A stretch of DNA of 64,000 nucleotides from positions 17,053-81,052 of the forward strand of contig JAIXXN010000008.1 of NCBI GenBank assembly GCA_027490725.1, given 5' to 3'. The notes under the pieces were generated by a model that searched no databases, was not told where the DNA came from, and saw only the letters and a program-made list of their open reading frames with translations. Shown here piece by piece: positions 47,577 through 56,775 of the stretch. Every line of letters begins with the position of its first letter. Within the stretch, counting starts at the first letter, position 1. Origin of the DNA: Oxalobacteraceae bacterium (GTDB taxonomy: Bacteria > Pseudomonadota > Gammaproteobacteria > Burkholderiales > Burkholderiaceae_D). The translations under genes and the position numbers were made by a program.

Positions 47577-48344
47577 CTAGTGCTGGTCCAGCATCCAGCC
47601 TTTCAGGCCATTCACCCACGATTTGGCGGGCAGATTGTAGGTTTTCTTGATCGCCCCCGCGCGCTCGTAGAGCACACTGAAGTCGAGCACCGGCGCGCGC
47701 TTGAAGGCAATCACGATGATATTTGCGTCATGCACTTCCGGTAACCAGACCACGGCATCGAACACCAGATCCATGGCTTGCAGATTCTTATCGTAATTGG
47801 AAAAATCGCCGAACACATTGGTGGTCATGATGCCGTCTTCGCTCAGGCAGTCGAAGCAGGCCTGGTAGAACTCCGGGCTATCGAGCACCGGGCCACGGGC
47901 TTCCTCGTCATACAGATCGACCTGCAGCACATCGACCTTGCCATGGTTGGCCGGATCGAGCACGAAATCCATCGCATTCATTTCCCGCACCTGCAGGCGC
48001 TCGTCATTCGAGGGCAGGGCGAACTGCGCGCGGCACATTTCGATCACATTCGGATTGAGTTCGATGGCCGTTACCTGTGCCTGAGGCAGGCGGCGGTAGC
48101 AGAACTTGGTCAGTGCGGCGCTGCCTAGTCCGAGCTGGACGATCTGGCGTGGCTGGTCAATAAACAGCAGCCACATCATCATCATCTGGATGTATTCGAG
48201 TTCGATCTGGTCCGGTTTGGCGATGCGCATGGCGCCCTGCACCCATGAGGTGCCGAGGTGCAGGCTGCGGACGCCTTGAAATTCGGTGATAGTCGCCGGC
48301 GGATGGCCGGGTGCGTCATAGCGGGTCTGGGCAGAAGATTTCAT
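47577..48344 (-). CDS. Spermidine synthase-like protein
   Basis: A 255-residue protein with the spermidine synthase/methyltransferase-type Rossmann fold: IVQLGLGSAALTKF is motif I, TAIELNPNVIEM motif II and LQVDLYDEEARGP the loop that in polyamine synthases holds the catalytic Asp. The gatekeeping and putrescine-binding residues are hard to judge, and many such proteins in Burkholderiales are of unknown function. No speD is nearby. Monocistronic as far as can be seen. Confidence 0.8.
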   Translation of the reverse strand: MKSSAQTRYDAPGHPPATITEFQGVRSLHLGTSWVQGAMRIAKPDQIELEYIQMMMMWLLFIDQPRQIVQLGLGSAALTKFCYRRLPQAQVTAIELNPNVIEMCRAQFALPSNDERLQVREMNAMDFVLDPANHGKVDVLQVDLYDEEARGPVLDSPEFYQACFDCLSEDGIMTTNVFGDFSNYDKNLQAMDLVFDAVVWLPEVHDANIIVIAFKRAPVLDFSVLYERAGAIKKTYNLPAKSWVNGLKGWMLDQH

Positions 48345-48414
48345 GCCGGCAGTTTAGCAGCGCCGTGCCTTCTATCCCAAATAAAAGCTGCACAGTGAGG
48401 GCTGGTGCTGGTAT

Positions 48415-48460
48415 AGGAACAGATACAGGAACAGATACAGGAACAGATACAGGTACAGGT
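48415..48460. repeat. 12-bp tandem repeat
   Basis: Three full copies of AGGAACAGATAC (starting 48415, 48427 and 48439) and a degenerate fourth lie between the spermidine synthase-like gene and the PEP-CTERM gene. No function is evident; the 170-base gap holds no gene. Confidence 0.85.
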
Positions 48461-48514
48461 GCCGGGAGCGGGGCCAGACCGGCTGCGATCTGCCCCCTGG
48501 GGGGAATGCCGGGT

Positions 48515-49009
48515 TTAGCGCTGGCGGCGGCGGGCGACTACGCCCAGCAGGGCCAGACCGCCCAGCAGCATGCCGTAGGTGGCGGGCTCCGGCACGGGGG
48601 CGGCAATGTCGAGGGTGCCGGCATAGCTGCCGACGCCGGTATCCGTGCCCTTGATGGTCAGGGTAATGATGCCCGAGACCGGCGTGGCAAAGATCAGCGA
48701 GCCGGACATGATGCCGACGTTGGAGGGCGTCATGATGTTGCCGTTGATATCGACCCAGTTGAAGTCCAGATCGCCTCCAGTGGAAGCAATGTTGAAGAAT
48801 GCGCCGGTGGCCGTTCCCGGCAGACCGGAATAGCTGAACTGGTAGGTGTCGGTGAAGGCCAGACCGTCCGAATGGGAGGTGCCGAAGGAGACGGTCCAGT
48901 TAGTCGGGCCGCCAGACATGGATATCACCGCTGGCGCATAGTCGTTGGCATAAGCGCCACCGCTCGCTGCAGCGAGTACTGCGGCTGCTAGGATGGATGT
49001 TAATTTCAT
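48515..49009 (-). CDS. PEP-CTERM sorting-signal protein
   Basis: A 164-residue secreted protein: a signal peptide (residues 1-21), a beta-rich body without known domain, and a C-terminal PEP-CTERM tag, VPEPATYGMLLGGLALLG followed by RRR. Such tags are cut by the exosortase EpsH/XrtA, and the proteins are linked to exopolysaccharide and biofilm formation. No exosortase is in the window. GGAGAA precedes the start. Confidence 0.9.
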   Translation of the reverse strand: MKLTSILAAAVLAAASGGAYANDYAPAVISMSGGPTNWTVSFGTSHSDGLAFTDTYQFSYSGLPGTATGAFFNIASTGGDLDFNWVDINGNIMTPSNVGIMSGSLIFATPVSGIITLTIKGTDTGVGSYAGTLDIAAPVPEPATYGMLLGGLALLGVVARRRQR

Positions 49010-49111
49010 AGGTTCTCCGCGTGAGTGAGACTACTGAAAAAACCGGAAACACTGACTACGGATTGACGTTACGCCCGAGCGATTTTCGTGTCAATTCGAT
49101 ATTTATTGATG

Positions 49112-49138
49112 AAAAAAGCGCGCTTGATAGCAGCGCTC
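49112..49138 (-). terminator. Putative terminator of the kinase/exporter operon
   Basis: On the - strand AGCGC pairs with GCGCT around an 11-base loop and runs into TTTTT. It lies 100 bases beyond the histidine kinase stop codon. Confidence 0.55.
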
Positions 49139-49237
49139 TACCACAGGGGCTAAAAAGAATATAATTACTTTTTAACAATTTCCGTTGTGCAAAATATCAC
49201 GCGAAATCGTGCCCTTGGTCTAGCTGAAAATGGTGAA

Positions 49238-50614
49238 TTAGTGGCTGCTTGCTGACACTGGCAAGAGCAGAGTCACGCTCAGACCGCCGCCGGCCCGGTT
49301 GGCCAGCAGGATCCGTCCGCCATGGGCTTCGATGATTTCGCGTGCCAGTGCCAGACCGAGGCCGGTGCCGCTGCGCTTGGTTGAATAGAACGGTACCAGC
49401 GCATTCGCCAGTACGGTGTCGCTCATGCCGGGGCCACGGTCGTGCACGTCGATGCGTACTGCGCCCGGCAGGGGGCGTACTTCCAGCGTCACGGCGTCGG
49501 CCGGCGAGCCCGACTCGTGGGCATTTTTCAGTAGGTTCAGCAGTGCTTGCTGCAACTGCGCCGCATCGAAACTGGCCAGATCGGCCGGCACGCTGCCTTG
49601 CAGCCGGAATCTGACCTGCTCGCCCAGCTGGTCCAGAAATGCTGACCAGTTGTGCGTGGTGAGGCGCGGGGTGGGCAGTTTGGCGAAGCGGGCGTAGCCG
49701 AGAATAAAACTCTCCAGATGGCGAGTGCGCTCTTCGATGGTGGCAAGAATTTGCGGCAACCGTTCGGTCTGGCCGCGCCGCACCAGTTCCGCGCCGGAGT
49801 GGGCAAGCGAGGTGAGCGGGGCGAGCGAATTGTTCAGCTCGTGGCTGATGACGCGGATCACTTTTTTCCAGGTTTGCACTTCCTGGCGGCGCAACTCCAT
49901 GGTCAGCTGGCGTAGCAGCAGTAATTCGTGCTGGCGGCCATTCAGGTGGAAACGCCGGCGCGCCAGATGGAATACCTCTTCACTTTCGGCATCCGCGTCG
50001 GCGCCAGCGCTGCTGGTGGTACTGGTCGTGAACAGGCCGTCGCCGCCCCGATCCAGCGCTTCGCGCAGGGCCGGCGTGGCCTGCTCCAGAATCGCTGCCA
50101 GCTTATAGCCTTCCAGCTTGTGCCCCTGATGCAGCAACTGGCGCGCGGCAATATTTGCGTACACGATGGTGCCGTTGTCATTGTGCAGCAGCATCGCCAC
50201 CGGCGTGTTCTGCACCATGGTATCGAGCAGCAGTTCGCGCTGCACCAGATCAAGCCGCTGCTGGCGCAGCACGTCGCCGAGCGCGTTGTGGGCTGCCACC
50301 AGATCGCTGAGCTCGTCGTTTTGCGGCCAGTACAGGCTGAACGAGAAATCGCCATCGCGGTAGCTGGTCACGGTGCCGCTCAGGGCGCGAAATAGCGACA
50401 GCATGCTTTCCAGCTGGGCGCGGATGGTGATGATGGCGATCGGCAGCACGCACAGCAGGCAGATGCCCAGTACCAGCCATGGTTGCTCGGGCAGGTAGTG
50501 CAGCAGCACCAGTGCGATCAGAATGCCCACCGTCAGCAGGGTGGCGATCATGGCCGTCCAGCGGGTCAGCAGCGAGAGCCGCCATGGCGGGCGGCGTGGT
50601 GAGCGGGGCAGCAT
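49238..50614 (-). CDS. NtrY-like membrane sensor histidine kinase
   Basis: A 458-residue kinase: two membrane helices (about 18-65) with a very short periplasmic loop, a HAMP-like linker, a PAS-type region (MVQNTPVAMLLHNDNGTIVYAN) around 125-200, the phosphoacceptor H258 in ISHELNNSLAPLTSLA, and an HATPase domain with N-box LLKNAHESG, HDRGPGM and GTGLGLAL. The HELNNSLAP box is NtrY/NtrB-like, as expected for a kinase that drives a sigma-54 activator. It overlaps the activator gene by one base and is the last gene of the exporter operon. Confidence 0.93.
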   Translation of the reverse strand: MLPRSPRRPPWRLSLLTRWTAMIATLLTVGILIALVLLHYLPEQPWLVLGICLLCVLPIAIITIRAQLESMLSLFRALSGTVTSYRDGDFSFSLYWPQNDELSDLVAAHNALGDVLRQQRLDLVQRELLLDTMVQNTPVAMLLHNDNGTIVYANIAARQLLHQGHKLEGYKLAAILEQATPALREALDRGGDGLFTTSTTSSAGADADAESEEVFHLARRRFHLNGRQHELLLLRQLTMELRRQEVQTWKKVIRVISHELNNSLAPLTSLAHSGAELVRRGQTERLPQILATIEERTRHLESFILGYARFAKLPTPRLTTHNWSAFLDQLGEQVRFRLQGSVPADLASFDAAQLQQALLNLLKNAHESGSPADAVTLEVRPLPGAVRIDVHDRGPGMSDTVLANALVPFYSTKRSGTGLGLALAREIIEAHGGRILLANRAGGGLSVTLLLPVSASSH

Positions 50615-51966
50615 CAGGGGCGGGCGATGCCGAGCCGCTCCATGCGGCGATACAGCGCCTGGCGTGACAGACCCAGTTCGGCAGCCGCTTGCGCGACCAC
50701 CCCGCCGGCGCGGCTTAGTGCCAGCCCGATGCTGTCACGGTCCGGCTCGCGCACGCCGTCTTCGTTGCTGGCGCTGCTGGCAGCAGGCAGACCCAGATCG
50801 GCCACGCGGATCGCGTCGCCAGTGGCCAGCAGGGCGGCGCGCGCCATCACGTTTTTCAGTTCGCGCACATTACCGGGCCAGCTGTGCGCCAGCAGGGCTG
50901 CCTGTGCGGCGGCGTGCAGCGGACGTGGCTGGGCACCGAGGAAGTGGCGTGCCAGTGGCAGGATGTCGGCCGGCCGGGCGGCCAGCGCCGGTAAGCGCAG
51001 TTCGATCACGTTGAGGCGGTAGAACAGGTCTTCGCGGAAGCTGCCGGCGCGGATCATGGCAGGCAGGTCGGCATTGGTGGCGCTGATCACGCGGACCTTG
51101 ACCTGCCGTTCGCGGTTAGAGCCGAGGCGCTCGAAGCGTCCCGTTTCCAGTACCCGCAACAGCTTCATCTGGCCAGCCAGCGGCAGGTTGCCGATTTCAT
51201 CGAGGAACAGGGTGCCGCCATCGGCGGCTTCGAATTTGCCTTCGCGGGCCCGCGAGGCGCCTGTGTAGGCTCCGGCATCGGCGCCGAACAGTTCGGCTTC
51301 GATCAGCTCCGACGGCAGCGCGCCGCAGTTAAGCACCACGAAGGGGCCATTGCGCACCGCGGAATTGGCCTGAATGATTTCGGCAATGCCTTCCTTGCCG
51401 GTGCCGTTGGGCCCGCTGATCAGTACCGGGACATCGGCGCGCGCTACCTGACAGGCCAGATGGATCACCCGTTCCGTGGCGGGGTCCTGCCACACCATGC
51501 CGCGCAGATCGTAATCGCGCTCGAGTTCGTGGCGCTGGCGTTCCTCGCTGCGCAAACGCTGTTGCAGGGCGCGCTTGGTACGACCCAGTTCGATCAGATT
51601 GTTGACCGTGGCGATCAGGCGGTGATCATCCCATGGCTTGGCCAGATAGTCGGCGGCGCCCGCTTTGACCAGTTCGACTGCCGCATCGAGGTGGGTCCAG
51701 GCGGTCAGCAGAATGACCGGCAAGTCCGGATAGCGCGCACGGATGGCGCGAAACAGCGCCGTGCCTTCTTCGCCGGAAGTGGTGTCGGCACTGAAATTCA
51801 TATCCTGTATCACCAGATCGACGGGATGCGCGTCGCTACCGCGCAGCAGATCCAGCCCCTGTTGCGGGGTAGCGGCGCGCAGGGCGTCAATCTCGTGCAG
51901 GGAAAACAGCACTTCGAGGGCGATGGCGACGGCAGCGTTGTCGTCGATGATTAATACGGTAGGCAT
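50614..51966 (-). CDS. NtrC-family sigma-54-dependent response regulator
   Basis: A 450-residue activator. The receiver has DD at 8-9, phosphoacceptor D55 and K110. The AAA+ domain has Walker A GPNGTGKE (185-192), the sigma-54 contact loop GAYTGA (232-237, Tyr for the usual Phe) and Walker B GGTLFLDEIG. A Fis-type HTH ends the protein (AAAELGLSRQALYRRM). The receiver contains an insertion after D55 (NFSADTTSGEEG). It is the only sigma-54 activator in the window and the natural candidate for the two sigma-54 promoters found here. It may have its own weak promoter because 111 bases separate it from the permease gene. Confidence 0.95.
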   Translation of the reverse strand: MPTVLIIDDNAAVAIALEVLFSLHEIDALRAATPQQGLDLLRGSDAHPVDLVIQDMNFSADTTSGEEGTALFRAIRARYPDLPVILLTAWTHLDAAVELVKAGAADYLAKPWDDHRLIATVNNLIELGRTKRALQQRLRSEERQRHELERDYDLRGMVWQDPATERVIHLACQVARADVPVLISGPNGTGKEGIAEIIQANSAVRNGPFVVLNCGALPSELIEAELFGADAGAYTGASRAREGKFEAADGGTLFLDEIGNLPLAGQMKLLRVLETGRFERLGSNRERQVKVRVISATNADLPAMIRAGSFREDLFYRLNVIELRLPALAARPADILPLARHFLGAQPRPLHAAAQAALLAHSWPGNVRELKNVMARAALLATGDAIRVADLGLPAASSASNEDGVREPDRDSIGLALSRAGGVVAQAAAELGLSRQALYRRMERLGIARP

Positions 51967-52038
51967 GTTGTAAGCATATCACTGTCGTGCAGGGGCGGGG
52001 GGCGGGGCCGGCGCCAGCAGCCGGCGCAATCATGGGCG

Positions 52039-52067
52039 CCAGCAGCGCTTCAGCGGCGCGCTGCTGG
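52039..52067. promoter_or_regulatory. Stem-loop between permease and response-regulator genes
   Basis: CCAGCAGCG and CGCTGCTGG form a perfect 9-bp stem with an 11-base loop in the 111-base gap 51967-52077. No T tract follows on the - strand, so it may limit or stabilise the message rather than end it. Confidence 0.5.
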
Positions 52068-52077
52068 CCGGTCCCGC

Positions 52078-53307
52078 TCAGGTACTGCGGGTGGCGGTGG
52101 CCGGCGAAATGCTGGCGGCGCGCCAGGCCGGTCCGTACACGGCGATCACCCCCAGCGTCCAGAACAGCAGCGCGCCCGCCAGCAGATAGCCGGCCGGCAA
52201 ACGCGCCATTTCCAGCTGACTCACCAGTAGCTGGTTGAGCGCCAGTGCCAGCAGTACGCCGGCGGCCACGCCGGCCGTGGTGATCAGCAGGTTTTCCGTA
52301 ATGAAGTAGCGCAGGATGTCGACCCGGCGCGCCCCCAGCGCGCGCCGCACGCCGATCTGTTTGCGGCGCTGGGTGACCCACAGGCTGGCCATGCCGACGA
52401 TGCCACTGGCCGTGATCAGGAGTAGCAGCACGCTGACGGTGACCAGCATCCAGGCCAGTGCCTGATCGGCACGGTAGCGGTCGCGCCGGAATTCGCTGAT
52501 GGTTTTCAGTTTCACGATGACCGGCGTCGCCGAGGCGCTGCGCACGGCCGCCTCGCTTTCCTTCATGACCCGCTGCAACTGGCCCGCTTCGGCGCGCAGC
52601 GTGTAGGTGGTGACATCTTCGCCCGTCAGGCGGGCCGGCAGGATGATCGAATAGTCGGCCTGTTCACTGATCTGTGCCCCCGGGCTTTGCAGCCTTTCCA
52701 GCACACCCACCACGCGCAACTCCTTGGCACTCTCGCCGGTGCCGTAGTAGACAGTCTTGCCGAGATAGCTGGGCTGGTCGGGCCAGAGTTTCGCGCCGAG
52801 CTGGCGCGTGATGATCAGGCTGTGCGGGAAGTCCTGGCTGCTGGTGGTATCAATTTCGGGCACTTCGCCGGGCTGGAAATCACGCCCTTCCCGCAGCCGC
52901 AGGCCCCAGGTGGCCACCAGCGCATCGGGGCTGTAATAGGTGGTAGCCGAGACGCTGGAGGTGAGCTGTTTGCGGTCCAGAGCCAGCCCCGAGTAATTGC
53001 CCGAGCGCGACATTGGCACTTGGGTGGTGGTGGCCACGCTCTGCACACCGGACACGGCTTGTAGCGCGGCCGTTTCGCGCCGCTGGGCGTCGAGCTGGGC
53101 CGCGTGGCTGCTGTGTTCCAGATGGCGTAACTGCAGGGTGAAGACGTCTTCTTCGCGGGCGATGCCGCTCTCCCGGTTCGAGACGGCCTGGCGCACCTGC
53201 ACGATGTGCAGGGCGTTGGCCAGGATCGCCAGACTCAGGGCGACCTGCACGGCCACCAGTAGCGGGCCGGTTTTATTGCGCAGTAGCGCAGACAGGATGG
53301 GATGCAT
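52078..53307 (-). CDS. MacB/FtsX-type ABC permease, second
   Basis: A 409-residue permease: an N-terminal membrane helix, a large periplasmic MacB_PCD-type domain, and three C-terminal helices (LLLLITASGIVGMASLW, ENLLITTAGVAAGVLLALAL, LLAGALLFWTLGVIAVYGP). RRKQIGVRRALGA between them is the FtsX-family motif that faces the ATPase. It lies 27 bases downstream of the other permease and probably forms a heterodimer with it. Confidence 0.93.
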   Translation of the reverse strand: MHPILSALLRNKTGPLLVAVQVALSLAILANALHIVQVRQAVSNRESGIAREEDVFTLQLRHLEHSSHAAQLDAQRRETAALQAVSGVQSVATTTQVPMSRSGNYSGLALDRKQLTSSVSATTYYSPDALVATWGLRLREGRDFQPGEVPEIDTTSSQDFPHSLIITRQLGAKLWPDQPSYLGKTVYYGTGESAKELRVVGVLERLQSPGAQISEQADYSIILPARLTGEDVTTYTLRAEAGQLQRVMKESEAAVRSASATPVIVKLKTISEFRRDRYRADQALAWMLVTVSVLLLLITASGIVGMASLWVTQRRKQIGVRRALGARRVDILRYFITENLLITTAGVAAGVLLALALNQLLVSQLEMARLPAGYLLAGALLFWTLGVIAVYGPAWRAASISPATATRST

Positions 53308-53334
53308 GATGCCGTGTTCCTTATGCCGTATGCG

Positions 53335-54651
53335 TTATTGGGATTTCAATTGCAGCGCCGGGGTGGTCTGGCAGGCGCGCCAGGTGGGCAGCAGGCCGGC
53401 CAGCACCGCGGACAGTATCGACAGCAGGAAGGTGGCCAGCAGCATCATCCAGTCCATATGGGCGACCACGGTCAGCGCTTTCGACTGCATGGCGATCAGG
53501 GCCAGCGCGCCGAAGGCGAGCAGCAGCCCCAGCAGGCCACCGGCCAGACCGATGACGGTCGTTTCGATCAGGAATTGCTGGAAGATCTCGCGGCGCGACG
53601 CGCCCAGTGCCCGGCGGATGCCGACCTCGGCTGCACGTACGGAAAACTTGGCCAGCAGCAGGCCGATGGTGTTGACCAGACACAGCACGAGGAAGCCGAA
53701 TGCCAGCCAGGCCGACAGTTTGTTGTCGTTACCGACCACCTTCAGCAGGTCCAGCCATTCGCGTACGTTGTACAGCAGATTCGGGGCTGCACGTGGCAAG
53801 CGCCCCAGCTTGCGCTGTTCGGTGGCGTAGCTGTTCAGATAATCCTGCAGCAGACCCCGCTCACCGGCGCTGCGCATCTCGAACCAGAACTGGATCCAGG
53901 TGCATTCCGAATCCAGATAGGCCTGATAGCCGGGCGAGATGTCGCCGGTGCAGCTGGAGTTGCCGTTGCGCTGCATGGCATGCCGCACACTGGTGGCAAA
54001 CGGTACAAACAGCTCGTCTTCGTCACTGAAAGCGCCATCGGCCGAACCGATCACGCGGTGGAAGCGCGGCACCACCGTCCACGTATCGAGCACGCCGACG
54101 ATCTGGTATTGCTGGCCGCTGATGCGCAGGCGCTGGCCTACCGGATCGCTGTCGCCATACAGTTTTTCCGCTAGCTTGCGGCTGAGTACCACCACATCGG
54201 CCGCCGCCTTGTCCTCGGCCGGACTCCAGCCCTGACCGTGCAGGAAGGGCGCTTCGAACATATTGAAGAAGTCGCTTGTAGGCGCCAGACCGCGGGCGTT
54301 GAACAGTGGCAGATCCTTGCGTGATGCTTCGACGGCGACGCTGACGCCGTACAGCGCGGTGCTGCGTTCGGCAACCTTGTTGCGCAACAGATTGGTGGCG
54401 TCGCGATAGCTGAGCTGACGGTCATTCGCTTCATCGCCCGGCGTGTAGCCGGCCAGCGGGCCGTTGTCGAGCAGCGGCACAAACAGGCGCGCGCTTTTCT
54501 GCGGAATCGGGTCGCCCGACATCACGTGCAGAATGGTCAGCGTGGCCACGCTGGCGGCCACGCCAATAGCCAGCGTCAGCACCATCAGCGCGGTCAGGGC
54601 CGGGTTGCGGCGCAGGCTGCGCAGGCCAAGCATGAAGTAGTACTGGAACAT
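53335..54651 (-). CDS. MacB/FtsX-type ABC permease, first
   Basis: A 438-residue permease with the same plan as its neighbour: an N-terminal helix (LTALMVLTLAIGVAASVATL), a periplasmic domain of about 250 residues and three C-terminal helices with the RAAEVGIRRALGASR motif. The start at 54651 has a perfect AAGGAG with 7-base spacing; the frame extends 31 codons upstream into the ATPase gene, which is not used. It is 10 bases from the ATPase gene. Confidence 0.93.
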   Translation of the reverse strand: MFQYYFMLGLRSLRRNPALTALMVLTLAIGVAASVATLTILHVMSGDPIPQKSARLFVPLLDNGPLAGYTPGDEANDRQLSYRDATNLLRNKVAERSTALYGVSVAVEASRKDLPLFNARGLAPTSDFFNMFEAPFLHGQGWSPAEDKAAADVVVLSRKLAEKLYGDSDPVGQRLRISGQQYQIVGVLDTWTVVPRFHRVIGSADGAFSDEDELFVPFATSVRHAMQRNGNSSCTGDISPGYQAYLDSECTWIQFWFEMRSAGERGLLQDYLNSYATEQRKLGRLPRAAPNLLYNVREWLDLLKVVGNDNKLSAWLAFGFLVLCLVNTIGLLLAKFSVRAAEVGIRRALGASRREIFQQFLIETTVIGLAGGLLGLLLAFGALALIAMQSKALTVVAHMDWMMLLATFLLSILSAVLAGLLPTWRACQTTPALQLKSQ

Positions 54652-54661
54652 GTGGCGCTCC

Positions 54662-55372
54662 TTATGCAGTCTGGGCACTGGCACGGGCCAGCGTGGGGGC
54701 CTTGCGCACCAGATCGGCCACCTGGCCGTCGATGATGTGCACATTGCGCTGCGCCCGCACCGCCAGTTCCGGATCGTGGGTCACCATCAGGATGGTAGTG
54801 CCTTGCGCATTGATGTCTTCCAGCAGTTCCATCACGCCGCGCGCCATTTGTGTATCGAGGTTGCCGGTCGGTTCGTCGGCCAGCAGCAGCTTGGGGCTGC
54901 CGGCCAGCGCGCGGGCGATCGCCACCCGCTGTTGCTGGCCACCGGACAGTTCGGCCGGATAGTGTTTCATGCGCGAGCCCAGTCCCACCTTGGCCAGCGC
55001 ATCTTCGATCCGCTCCTTGCGCTCGGCGGCATTGAAACCACGGTAGCGCAGCGGGACGTCGACGTTATCGAACAGCGACAGGTCGGGAATCAGATTGAAG
55101 CCCTGAAAGATGAAGCCGAGCTTTTCATTGCGCAGGCGGGCGCGGGCGTTGTCGTCCATGCCGCGCACGTTGATGCCGTCGAGGATGTATTCGCCGTCGC
55201 TGAACTCTTCCAGCAGGCCGGCGATGTTCAGGAAGCTGGTCTTGCCGGAACCGGATGGCCCCGTGACGGTGACGAATTCGCCCTGTTTGACGTTGATTTC
55301 GAAGCCGCGCAGGGCGTGGGTTTCGATCATGTGGGTGCGGTAGACTTTGCTCAGATTTTGCATGCGCAGCAT
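54662..55372 (-). CDS. ABC exporter ATPase, MacB/LolD type
   Basis: A 236-residue ATPase: Walker A GPSGSGKT, Q-loop FIFQGFNLI, signature LSGGQQQR, Walker B LLLADEPTGN and the H-loop VTHDP. The family (o228/MacB/LolD) works with FtsX-type permeases in mechanotransmission export rather than import. The start at 55372 has GAGGT upstream; a longer frame begins at 55441 inside the adaptor gene. Confidence 0.95.
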   Translation of the reverse strand: MLRMQNLSKVYRTHMIETHALRGFEINVKQGEFVTVTGPSGSGKTSFLNIAGLLEEFSDGEYILDGINVRGMDDNARARLRNEKLGFIFQGFNLIPDLSLFDNVDVPLRYRGFNAAERKERIEDALAKVGLGSRMKHYPAELSGGQQQRVAIARALAGSPKLLLADEPTGNLDTQMARGVMELLEDINAQGTTILMVTHDPELAVRAQRNVHIIDGQVADLVRKAPTLARASAQTA

Positions 55373-55388
55373 GGCAGACCTCGTACGG

Positions 55389-56657
55389 TTAGGGATGAAG
55401 CGAGACGCGCGCAGCGTTCTCGAAGGTTTCGGTACCGGCAATCACGACTTTGTCGCCGGCTTGCAGGCCGCTCAGAATTTCGACGGCGCTGATGCTGGTG
55501 GCGCCTAGCTTGACGGGGGTGCGGATGGCGATCCCGTCGCGCACCACGTAGACGTAGCGTCCACCTTCCGATTCCACGAAGGGGCCGCGCGCCAGCATCA
55601 GGGTGTTGGCCTTTTCATCGATCAGCAGACGGGCGCTAACGCGCTGGTTTTGGCGCAATCCGGCCGGTTGCTGCTGGGCGAAACGCAGCCGTGCCAGCAC
55701 CTGATTTTTCACCACTTCCGGCGATAGGGCCGACAGTTTTCCGCTGGCGCGTCCGGTGCCGTAGTCAACTTCGGCGGCCATGCCCAGACCGAGATCGGCG
55801 ACATAGGTTTCCGGCACTTCCAGTTCCACTTCGAGGCGCGACAGATCGACCAGCGTCATCAGCGCGGCATTGGCCGGCACCACGCTGCGGTTAGCCACCG
55901 ACAGGGTGCCGATAAAGCCGTCGACCGGTGCGCGCACGGTCAGTTCGTCGACCCGTCGCTGGGCATTGGCCAGCGACAGGCGCTGGCGGTCGAGCTCGTT
56001 GCGTTTGGTTTGCAGTCCCAGCGTGACGTTGGCGTTTTCCAGTTCGGCGGCCTGAGCGGCATGGCGGGCGCGGATCTCGGCCGAGTTCAGGGCATCTTTG
56101 GCGCGCTGGTATTCGATCTTGGCGATGATGCCTTCGTTGGCGACGGCGTTGTAGCGTTCCAGTGTGCGCAAGGCCGACAGGCGGTCGATCTCGGCCGTAT
56201 CGGCATCGCGCCGCGCCAGCAGCTTTTGCTGGCGTGCCAGAATCTGCTGGCGTGCCACTTCCGCTTCCAGTTGCAGATAGCTCGATTGCTCGCGCTTCAG
56301 TGCGTCGCTGAGGTCGGGGGATTCCAGCAAGGCCAGCACATCGCCTTTCCTGACCGTATCGCCGGCGGCCACTTTCAGCGTCACCGTGGCGGGCGCGGCC
56401 GCATACAGGGTCGGGCTGACGGCGGCGACAATGCGGCCATTCACGGCAGCGTCGCGCACCAGCGTGCCACGGCCCACCTCGGCAATCCGCAGCCGCGCCA
56501 TGCTCACCGAATGGCTGCTGCCGCGCCAGCTGTGCAGCACAGCGTAGGCCGCGCCCAGCACCAGCAGCACGCTGGCTGCGACCAGCAAGCGGCGCCTGAG
56601 TGTGCGCCCTGGCGGGGCGGTGAGGACAGTGTCCTGCTGAGAAGTATCGCGGATCAT
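55389..56657 (-). CDS. Periplasmic adaptor (HlyD/MacA-type) of the ABC exporter
   Basis: A 422-residue membrane-fusion protein: one N-terminal membrane helix (about 24-43), a lipoyl half-motif (VTLKVAAGDTVRKGDVLALL), a long alpha-helical hairpin (about 115-220), the second lipoyl half and beta-barrel (VRAPVDGFIGTLSVANRSVV), and a membrane-proximal domain. It would link the two permeases to an outer-membrane channel, but no TolC-like gene is in the window. It is the first gene of a six-gene operon (adaptor, ATPase, permease, permease, sigma-54 activator, kinase) and lies directly behind a sigma-54 promoter. Confidence 0.93.
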   Translation of the reverse strand: MIRDTSQQDTVLTAPPGRTLRRRLLVAASVLLVLGAAYAVLHSWRGSSHSVSMARLRIAEVGRGTLVRDAAVNGRIVAAVSPTLYAAAPATVTLKVAAGDTVRKGDVLALLESPDLSDALKREQSSYLQLEAEVARQQILARQQKLLARRDADTAEIDRLSALRTLERYNAVANEGIIAKIEYQRAKDALNSAEIRARHAAQAAELENANVTLGLQTKRNELDRQRLSLANAQRRVDELTVRAPVDGFIGTLSVANRSVVPANAALMTLVDLSRLEVELEVPETYVADLGLGMAAEVDYGTGRASGKLSALSPEVVKNQVLARLRFAQQQPAGLRQNQRVSARLLIDEKANTLMLARGPFVESEGGRYVYVVRDGIAIRTPVKLGATSISAVEILSGLQAGDKVVIAGTETFENAARVSLHP

Positions 56658-56690
56658 GGCGGCTCGAATAAAAGAGATAGTCGCCCTAAT

Positions 56691-56705
56691 GCAGAAACCG
56701 TGCCA
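56691..56705 (-). promoter_or_regulatory. Sigma-54 promoter of the exporter/two-component operon
   Basis: Read on the - strand, TGGCACG, four bases, CTGC gives the GG-N10-GC spacing of sigma-54 promoters with a perfect -24 box and one mismatch in the -12 box. Transcription would start near 56679, 22 bases before the adaptor start codon. Confidence 0.8.
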
Positions 56706-56743
56706 GTCGCTAAGTCATTGATTTTTATGGGGAGATATGCCGG

Positions 56744-56775
56744 CGTCCGCTGTCCGCGCCTGTCCGGCGTGTCCG
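56744..56775 (-). repeat. CGGACA direct repeats upstream of the exporter operon, putative activator sites
   Basis: On the - strand CGGACA occurs three times (56775-56770, 56766-56761, 56756-56751), followed by CGGACG (56749-56744), spaced 9, 10 and 7 bases. They point toward the sigma-54 promoter as in the TldD operon. A GTGTCCG (56769) also pairs with CGGACAC (56804). The rest of the 395-base gap 56658-57052 holds a G9 run, a stem-loop and no gene. Confidence 0.7.

Noticed and set aside
49205..49220. A sigma-54-like GGGCACG match on the - strand upstream of the PEP-CTERM gene at 48515
   Set aside because: The GG-to-GC spacing is off by one when the -24 box is aligned properly, it is about 200 bases from the gene, and no CGGACA boxes accompany it.
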